From Ilyonectria destructans (lineage: Eukaryota; Ascomycota; Sordariomycetes; Hypocreales; Nectriaceae): 64,000 nt of DNA. Of the stretch, positions 57,545 to 64,000 are shown piece by piece (position 1 is the stretch's first letter; each line of letters starts with the position of its first letter). Where the stretch lies: contig JAHEWK010000004.1 of the NCBI GenBank assembly GCA_020740775.1, positions 3,038,001 through 3,102,000 on the forward strand, written 5' to 3'. A program made the position numbers and the translations under genes. Below the pieces are notes generated by a model. The model was not told where the DNA came from and ran no database searches. It saw only the letters and a list, made by a program, of their open reading frames with translations.

Positions 57545-60363
57545 GAGGATGGAACTGCGGCGCTGTGGGAGTGGTAAGAATCTAGTTTGGACAGGAAACT
57601 AGTCAAAACATACATATAAGAGAGTAAATGCCGCGGACGGTTGGGCGGAAGTGCTTCCTTTCATAGCAGTTTGCAGAATTGGCCCGTCGTCTCGGTCTGC
57701 AGGGTGAGGGCCATGAGATGTGGCAACTATCCCCTCGTGCTCCCAGAGTAGAACCTCCCTCCAGGCATACACCAATTCCGAGTCCGGTTTCACCATGCCA
57801 GCCATGCCGCCCATGCTCTTGTAAGCTGCTAGGTATGCAGAAGGTTGGCACACTGACCTAAGCACGGCCTGTATCAGGAGCGGAGAAATCAGGTACAGAC
57901 GGTAATGTCCCACGCCTATTCTAAGCAAGGAGGAGGCATGAACATCGGGCAGTCGTCAGGATCTTGGCCGTTGTAATATATAAGTGGGCAGTCATTGTGC
58001 GCACTAGGATCTGGGAATTATGGGGATCGTCGCGCTTAATAATTTCCGGTTTTGAACTTGACACGTTTTGGTGAGCTCTGTAGTGACGGTTAGTGTTTGC
58101 TTGCCCGTGATTCAGGGCACTTGGAGTTGGGTACTCACCTTGGTAGAGACTGTTGCAACATGGGCTGCCACGACATTCATAGCCCAGCTCGTGTAGTGTG
58201 GTGAGATGTTGGACTTTCTCAACTGTCCGTCGTGGGCTCTTTGGTCCGACTCTCGAGGTTGGCGATCTTCGAGGGAGGCCTTCGTTGACTGAAGCAGCGC
58301 TCCGACAGGATTCGTCGAAGGTTCCTGAGAGCTAACTAGGGTTCATTATCTAGTGTCCTCCAGCTCGGTTCGACGACGGTATAGTAAAAGGGTATAATAT
58401 ATTGCAGTATGGTAGGGTAGGGTAGAGGTTAAGGAGGAAGGAGGCAAGAAGGACTGCATCGGGTAGCAAGAGGTTATATATACGCAACGAGCGTCAGAGA
58501 GTCGTGAGCCACTATAGGAAGAGAAAGCAAATAGCAATAAACTAATAATGGAGCAGAGAGACAAGAAGGTCTAACAAAACGCTAACGGATTCACATACAG
58601 AGTCATAGGGTCGCGTAGAGTCGTGCAGAGTTGGGCAAAGTTGCCCAGAGTCAACTTCGTTTGATGCAAAGAAGAGGACAGAGCAGGGCCGGGTTAGGCA
58701 AATAGACAAAGGCTCGACTACCTTGTAACAAATATTTACCGCACTTTTGCTTGACGTACGACAACCATGACAGTCCGTCCGAGTGGAACCAGGCAGAGCG
58801 GTACGATGATGGTGATACAAGCCGGTATTAACGAGGTGAAGTAGCACCCGGACGTGACTCGTTTGACAAACCATGACGCAAGGTGCTTCAAACTGAAGCT
58901 AGCACTTTAGCAACTTCAAACTGATTGCCTTTTGTGAAGAAATCACTACAGGAGGCAACATTCATTGCATTGGCAAGTCGGGAGAAGACTACAAACGCAA
59001 CAATTGTTTGTGATTCACAGAGTACAGCGCTTAACACAGTGGCGCTTGGTGCTGTTTGAGGATTTGGCTGCCTTCAAGGCGCACAACCCCAAGCAGGCAA
59101 AAACATCATCACCAACTTGACTGCAGTGCAGCCTCTACGGTATGAGCAGCATCCACAACACCATCCACCGCCGTGTACGAAGTACTAACCGTGAGGATGG
59201 TTGCAGCATCCCGCAGGCCAGACCCTCGGCATGAGATTGGCGCACGATTCCTTCTTTCGGCTTCAAAACAAAAACATTCGGCGCACCTGTAGCATGTACT
59301 TGTTGCACCACAAACACTTGGCCGTCTTTCAACTCGCAAACACTACTCCCTAGGTCAAGGCGTTTGTGAACACAAAGCCCGGAACCGACAACATCGCCCC
59401 CCACTCTGTGATTCTCACACTTCATCCACCTCCCTTCATCCTCTTCTCCACTTGCTCCTCACTCCAGCCTTCGGTTTACAACGACTTCACCGCATTCAAT
59501 GCGATAGCTAAGCAGGAAGCTACGCTCAGCATCGACAGGATTCCAACTGATCGACTAGATTAAGACGCAACCTTGCACCACAGCTTTACATGCATTATGG
59601 TACGTCGGAACTGGCTGTTCATCAACCGTCCCTCTCCCCCAACACGCAGCTTTATCTAGCGGCCGATCCAGCTTAGGGCATCCGAACCGCTCCTTTGCCG
59701 ACACTCCACCAGAGAAGTGACGCTTCCATCAAGAAAGGCACTCAACCCCTCGTCCTCTCCCAAAACCGCTTTCACTCCGTCCCACATCGCAGAGACCCCG
59801 CCGACTGGTCAAGACAAGCCCTACCCAACGACATGTTTATTCCACGTCACGAGTACACGATCGAGCGCTGAGAAGTTCAACTTCTTGGACAACCAGATGA
59901 GGGCGAGGGTCCTCATCCGGCCGACTGTGAAGACGGGCTGCACGTACCGGTTCCGTGAAGGAAAACAGGTGGGAGCCTGACCCGAGCCACCTCCATGAAC
60001 AAACCCGGGATGCTACACGGCTGGCCCCTAGTTCCGACGCTGGAGCCGAAGAGCGAGTTGTGATGAGAGACGCATCCTTTACAGCGGACGACTTACCTGT
60101 CAAAATACAACAACGGCGACAGACGTGCTTTTGTACTCTTTGACCTTATGCTCGCAACTTACTTATCTTAAGGAGTAGGTTGAGGTTAGATTAGTTAGAT
60201 TAGTTCTAGTTTCTACCCTAAAATAAATCGAATGATAAAATTTAAACAGTAGAACTTAGAGAATAAATACTTAGAATAAAGCTTATTTAATTTTCTTAGG
60301 TCAAATTTACTAATAGGTATATTATTTACCTTTAGAACCTGAGGCAGGGAGCTTTCCTTCCAT
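57545..60363. other. Gene-poor region ending in an AT-rich block
   Basis: No supported gene. TATA-like sequences near 57976 and 58480 have no coding sequence after them that I can defend. 60160-60350 is strongly AT-rich. Confidence 0.4.
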
Positions 60364-60389
60364 CACGTGGTGCCCTCAACAGTATAAAA
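60364..60389 (+). promoter_or_regulatory. CACGTG E-box and TATA box of the 400-aa gene
   Basis: CACGTG at 60364-60369 and TATAAAA at 60383-60389, 75-81 bp before the ATG at 60464: a normal fungal core-promoter arrangement. Confidence 0.55.
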
Positions 60390-60463
60390 GTCCTCAGGCA
60401 GCCATGATCACGCTCCTTTCACCTCCGAGAATCGTTGCCTCCGAACTCGCCTTTTGAAGCAAC

Positions 60464-61666
60464 ATGGCTGCTTCTCCTGAAAGCACCAATACCCAGAATC
60501 TTGAGCACTTCATCGACATTCCCGAGTCACTTTTCTCTCGAGAGACGCTCACCTTTCTTGGGTTCAACGAAAGCGCTTCTGAAACTATCTGGTCCCGCTG
60601 GGTCAACTGTGGCCCTGATGATGGCAGAGAAATTGACGGCGGTCCGGTGACCTTTGAGAGTATGGCAAGAGCCTTCATTTATGGAACCTTCACCCATGAA
60701 GAAGATGCATCCTTGGATGACGACCTTGCCTGGCGTGCATCCATGAACAGCTGCGGTATCAGCGAAGAACTTCAAACTGCCATTATGACACCTCGATGCA
60801 GGGATGTTCGCTTGACGGAAAGCTGCCAATTCTGGTTGCTCGACACCATTTCAGCCCGTTATGCTTCCCTGAAACAGATCCAGGCAGCTTCCTTTGAGCG
60901 CGCCCGATCAGCCCGCCGAGCTGCTTCTCTCCCAGGGGGATCTTCACTGCTTCCTGGCGAGCAAATGCCCTCTCGATACCGCTCAACTTCTGAGATGTTC
61001 TATAGAGCTCCTAGCATGTCTCCCATGGTCACGTCGGCTCCAGAGGTTCGTGCCAGTGCCCCAGGTCACACAGTACTCTACAGAGGAGGCTACGAGACAT
61101 CAATCAACGCTATATTCGACGACAATGGGCGGGTTGTCAAAATGACCCCTCTCTTCTCTGGTCGCCCTGGAGATTTTAACTCGACGAAGAAGGCTAGCTA
61201 TATGGTGTTGGATTTCGAAATTGCTAACAAGTATGCCTACTGGTCCAAGGTGCGAGACAGAAGCCAGCTCGCTGTTATTCTGCGCCTTGAAATACCCAAC
61301 TCGGCACTCGAAAGTATGGACGGATCTGAGAAGTGTTATACATACTGGCCTTCCCAGGAGTGGAAGGAACTGGTCTGGAACTGCAGAAGAAATAATCGTC
61401 TTCAGCACAGTTTAGCCAAATTCGGAAAAGCAACATTGGCTATCGGCACCATATGCGGCAAACCCAACGTTGTCGTTACCAACGTCCCGAGCCCCGTTGA
61501 AATCACGCACCAGATGATACTTCAAGGCCCAAGAGGAGATGCCGTCCAGTACGTGTTCATCGACGACCAGGGCGTGGAATTTCTTGAAACTCATGGTTCA
61601 TCAACCTGCACGGTGCACCCAATGACTCGGCATGTGGTGGAGGAGATTGAGAGTGGGATGAATTAG
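60464..61666 (+). CDS. Unrecognised 400-aa protein, possibly ADP-ribosyltransferase-like C-half
   Basis: Single-exon gene with good start context (aagcaacATGGC) and a TATA box about 75 bp upstream. No signal peptide or membrane segment. Residues 1-150 are acidic and helical (IDIPESLFSRETLTFLGF). About 145-205 is a Ser/Arg-rich linker. The C-terminal half begins VLYRGG, followed by an FNSTKKASYMVLDFEIANKY block and AVILRLEIPNSAL. The order of an Arg near a strand (LYRGG), a later S/T-containing turn, and an aromatic-rich helix reminds me of ART-fold or related catalytic domains of unknown fungal proteins. This is weak inference; an exact catalytic triad was not identified. No pathway context from neighbours. 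Confidence 0.75.
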   Translation: MAASPESTNTQNLEHFIDIPESLFSRETLTFLGFNESASETIWSRWVNCGPDDGREIDGGPVTFESMARAFIYGTFTHEEDASLDDDLAWRASMNSCGISEELQTAIMTPRCRDVRLTESCQFWLLDTISARYASLKQIQAASFERARSARRAASLPGGSSLLPGEQMPSRYRSTSEMFYRAPSMSPMVTSAPEVRASAPGHTVLYRGGYETSINAIFDDNGRVVKMTPLFSGRPGDFNSTKKASYMVLDFEIANKYAYWSKVRDRSQLAVILRLEIPNSALESMDGSEKCYTYWPSQEWKELVWNCRRNNRLQHSLAKFGKATLAIGTICGKPNVVVTNVPSPVEITHQMILQGPRGDAVQYVFIDDQGVEFLETHGSSTCTVHPMTRHVVEEIESGMN

Positions 61667-61667
61667 A

Positions 61668-61698
61668 CTAAGGTCTAAGGTCTAAGGTCTAAGGTCTA
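61668..61698. repeat. 7-bp tandem repeat after the 400-aa gene
   Basis: Four copies of ctaaggt plus a partial unit, starting two bases after the stop codon. Confidence 0.85.
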
Positions 61699-62007
61699 CA
61701 GTCTCTGTGGATCAGGGCCTCAATCGGTGATGGACCTGTCATCCTAAGCCGCTTTGGAACCACTGCAGAAGTTGACTTCTCAGGCTTCGGTAACCTTGTT
61801 GGTGACCTTGCCAAAGAAATATCAACAGGCAGAATCAGCGATAGATCAATATCAAGACATTCCACAGTACCAAGAAGATGAAGTAATGAAATGCAGAAAC
61901 TTGCTCTGAATAATTGGAGAATTGAATCATTAATGTTTCATCCCAGCATAAAATGCAGCATTCTATATAACTCCATTAACCACGACCAAAAGATTATATC
62001 AGTGCGC

Positions 62008-63717
62008 TTATTGATGCGCTGATTGATCGTATCCCCCAAAACACGCCCTATTGGATAACCGGACTTCCTCGCCTTCCTGCATAGCGGCCGCTACTATACA
62101 CATGGTCTCGTTGAAGCGGCTGGGGATCTCAATGACCGTCTCGAAACCGGTCGCGTTTGCGTAACCCAGAGGCGTCAACCTCACGCCAATTTCCACTTGG
62201 TACAACCTCCAAAACTCGACCTCTGTGGCCCCGTTCCAGCTCACGTATGCCTTCATGTGATGGCCTTCCTTCTCGTACACCAGCGACGGGGGCCATTGCC
62301 TCGGAGTCGCCTTCCAGCCGGATTTGAAGACTCGGTAGCTGTTCACGGCCCCTTCGCGTCCAAACCGGCCCTCCCAGCGGATGTCGTTTTTGTCGTTGCC
62401 CGGGCCGTACTCGCGGAGTAAAGGGAATTCGCCGTAGCCCACCAACTGGTTGCCGTTGCTCAGCGCCGCATCGTAGCTGCCCTGACTTTGGGAATCTATG
62501 AGCTCGAGAGGCGGTATGTTGATGAGGACGACGGGGGGGACCGATGGGTCGGGAGGAAAAGTCGCGCTCAGTCGAATAGGTCCGCTCGATCCCTCATTGA
62601 CTAGCTTATGCGCGTTGTGGTTGTTGAAGACACTGATCTCGAAGGTGCTGTTTGTCACGTTGTATATTCGTGCATCGTGCTGCCAGCGAAACTGGCCCTT
62701 CGGCGGCAATGGGCCAAAGCTGCCGCCCCCTTCCTCGCCGCTACCGTCTAGTGTCCAAATAATATTGCCATTTTTTCTGTCGATCAGGTAGCAGGCCCAG
62801 TAATGGCGGCCGCTGATGAGGAGGTGGTCCGTTCCCACGGCCTGGATGGAGTTGATGTGGAAAAAGTCGTACGGGTACGTCTGGGTGCCATCGCTGATAT
62901 TCGTGGGCCATCCCAACCTGGATTTGGTAACGTCCAGATGCGCAAGGGCGCTCCACGAAGAGATGATATCCCTAGTCACAAGATCGATCTCATAGACCAT
63001 GCTGTCCATCACCCAACCATCCTTGGGACCGCCCATTCCCGACAGGTCGCATGGCGTATTGTTGTAAGCGGTAACCAAGAGCGTTCCTTGCGGGGTGACT
63101 TCATGCTCGTGAAGATCGATGAAGCTGGGTGTGGCGGTGAGCGATGGCAGGTCCGTGAGTGCGACGTTGAGGCTTTCGTCCAACCGATAAGTAGTCTTGT
63201 CATACTGATCGTCCAGAGCGAACCATTCCCCATACCCCTGGCCTGCCTTGGATGAACGGCCTTGCCATCCAGTCAAATGAGGTTTGCCAAAGATGTTCTG
63301 GACGCGGAAATCCTCGGCGCGGATGTCGTTGTGCTGATAGCAGTAGACAAGGTCGTTGTCGGTGGTCATTATGATGGGCAGGGTTTGTTTCTCCCCCTTC
63401 ATCGACTTGCGATTCCCGGGTGTGAAGAACAGATAGCCATCCGCAATGGGATATCCATTTGTCGAGCTCAAGAAAGACGGCGGGTTAAAGGGCGAGCTTT
63501 TGTATACCAGGTACGGCCACATATCCGGGTTCTCCTCTTCGTACCTGACCTCGACGTAGGCGTGCGACGGAAACTCAGGAAAGTCCGCCGGCTGGACCTT
63601 GTGCGGTTGTGGATAAGAGGGCGTGGAAAACAAGTAGAAGTAGGCGAGCACGGAGCTGAAGACGAGGGAGCAGACAGCCAGCCTGCTGGGCCCTACTGAG
63701 GCGAGAGAGGAAGCCAT
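62008..63717 (-). CDS. Arylsulfotransferase-like (ASST family) membrane-anchored protein
   Basis: Single-exon gene, 569 aa, starting at ATG 63717, the only in-frame ATG before the hydrophobic N-terminal anchor (LAVCSLVFSSVLAYFYLF). The rest is an extracellular or lumenal beta-propeller of the fungal arylsulfotransferase group: DIRAEDFRVQNIFGKPHLTGWQG, DLHEHEVTPQGTLLVTAYN, YDFFHINSIQAVGTDHLLISGR, NIIWTLDG, FRWQHDARIYN and VFNNHNAH. Conserved His residues sit in HEHE, FHIN and QHDA, as expected for this family. Bacterial relatives transfer sulfuryl groups between phenols; substrates of fungal members are unknown. Several N-x-S/T sites fit secretion-pathway residence. Confidence 0.88.
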   Translation of the reverse strand: MASSLASVGPSRLAVCSLVFSSVLAYFYLFSTPSYPQPHKVQPADFPEFPSHAYVEVRYEEENPDMWPYLVYKSSPFNPPSFLSSTNGYPIADGYLFFTPGNRKSMKGEKQTLPIIMTTDNDLVYCYQHNDIRAEDFRVQNIFGKPHLTGWQGRSSKAGQGYGEWFALDDQYDKTTYRLDESLNVALTDLPSLTATPSFIDLHEHEVTPQGTLLVTAYNNTPCDLSGMGGPKDGWVMDSMVYEIDLVTRDIISSWSALAHLDVTKSRLGWPTNISDGTQTYPYDFFHINSIQAVGTDHLLISGRHYWACYLIDRKNGNIIWTLDGSGEEGGGSFGPLPPKGQFRWQHDARIYNVTNSTFEISVFNNHNAHKLVNEGSSGPIRLSATFPPDPSVPPVVLINIPPLELIDSQSQGSYDAALSNGNQLVGYGEFPLLREYGPGNDKNDIRWEGRFGREGAVNSYRVFKSGWKATPRQWPPSLVYEKEGHHMKAYVSWNGATEVEFWRLYQVEIGVRLTPLGYANATGFETVIEIPSRFNETMCIVAAAMQEGEEVRLSNRACFGGYDQSAHQ

Positions 63718-64000
63718 TCCATCCACATGCGCGAGGATTCTGGGGGGAGACCTTGGTGGTGGAGGCAACCTTGTCGACAGGCCCGTCCGATCTCTACAAG
63801 GATAGACAGGGTGACTCGGGGCGCACGGAACAAGATCGTCCGCAAGCAAAAGGAGCGAACAACGGCGCTCAAAACCTGGGGCAGCTCGTTTGCACTTTAT
63901 GTTTCGCGTGGCCGGGACGCGAGGACGGGAATTGTGGCGACGCAGGAGAAATGCACCCCCTGAAGACGTGACGAGGCGCAACAATCGGCAAGATGAGGCC
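63718..64000. other. Upstream region of the arylsulfotransferase-like gene
   Basis: The frame stays open in the direction of the gene but lacks an ATG, so it is taken as leader or promoter. The window ends here. Confidence 0.4.

Noticed and set aside
61668..61698. ctaaggt repeats as an internal telomere tract
   Set aside because: The unit differs from the TTAGGG/CCCTAA repeat of filamentous ascomycetes and has only four copies.

Overview
The window looks like nuclear DNA of a filamentous ascomycete (Pezizomycotina, most likely Sordariomycetes and perhaps Hypocreales). The reasons are 49-90 nt introns with GTRNGT donors and CTAAC-type branch sites, CT-rich leaders with TATA boxes about 75-210 bp upstream of start codons, and protein families typical of these fungi: NACHT-WD40 STAND receptors, HET-domain proteins, Zn2Cys6 regulators, GT25 enzymes and arylsulfotransferase-like proteins. 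No rRNA, tRNA, CRISPR array or bacterial operon was seen. All exon boundaries were read by eye and checked for reading phase.

Layout. 1.2-5.5 kb: an intact STAND/NLR receptor (Helo-like N-domain, NACHT, about 13 WD40 repeats). 6.8-7.3 kb: a small secreted cysteine protein. 10.8-16.1 kb: two paralogous, apparently undescribed genes for 83- and 87-residue proteins. They flank a 501-bp inverted-repeat element and a HET-domain gene. 17-18.9 kb: cytosolic glutamyl-tRNA synthetase, with a Gcn4/CPC1-type site upstream. 19.8-27.6 kb: an SRPBCC protein, a secreted PAF-acetylhydrolase-like esterase, a Zn2Cys6 regulator, a gamma-glutamylcyclotransferase-like gene with a broken 3' end, an SDR and an NmrA-like protein. 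27.6-30.4 kb: gene-poor, AT-rich. 30.4-33.5 kb: a second NACHT receptor. 34.3-40.7 kb: a broken GT25 gene and an intact ABCC transporter. 41-47.7 kb: a decayed Ala-rich gene, an AYR1-like SDR, an Old Yellow Enzyme and a maltose-acetyltransferase-like enzyme. 48.5-50.9 kb: an ankyrin protein with a long disordered N-terminus. 51.9-57.5 kb: relics, including adjoining pieces of two helicase families. 60.5-61.7 kb: an unrecognised 400-aa protein. 62.0-63.7 kb: an arylsulfotransferase-like protein.

How the genes work together. Two NLR-type receptors and a HET protein within 33 kb suggest an allorecognition or programmed-cell-death accessory region. The SDR, OYE, acetyltransferase and ABC transporter could be tailoring and export genes, but no PKS, NRPS or terpene synthase lies in the window. 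The broken genes (GT25, cyclotransferase-like, Ala-rich, helicase pieces) and AT-rich blocks point to a fast-evolving compartment. The strongest candidate for something new is the pair of small paralogous genes around the HET gene: they share an exactly 35-nt first exon, intron phase, intron length and a conserved motif whose codons differ mostly at silent sites.
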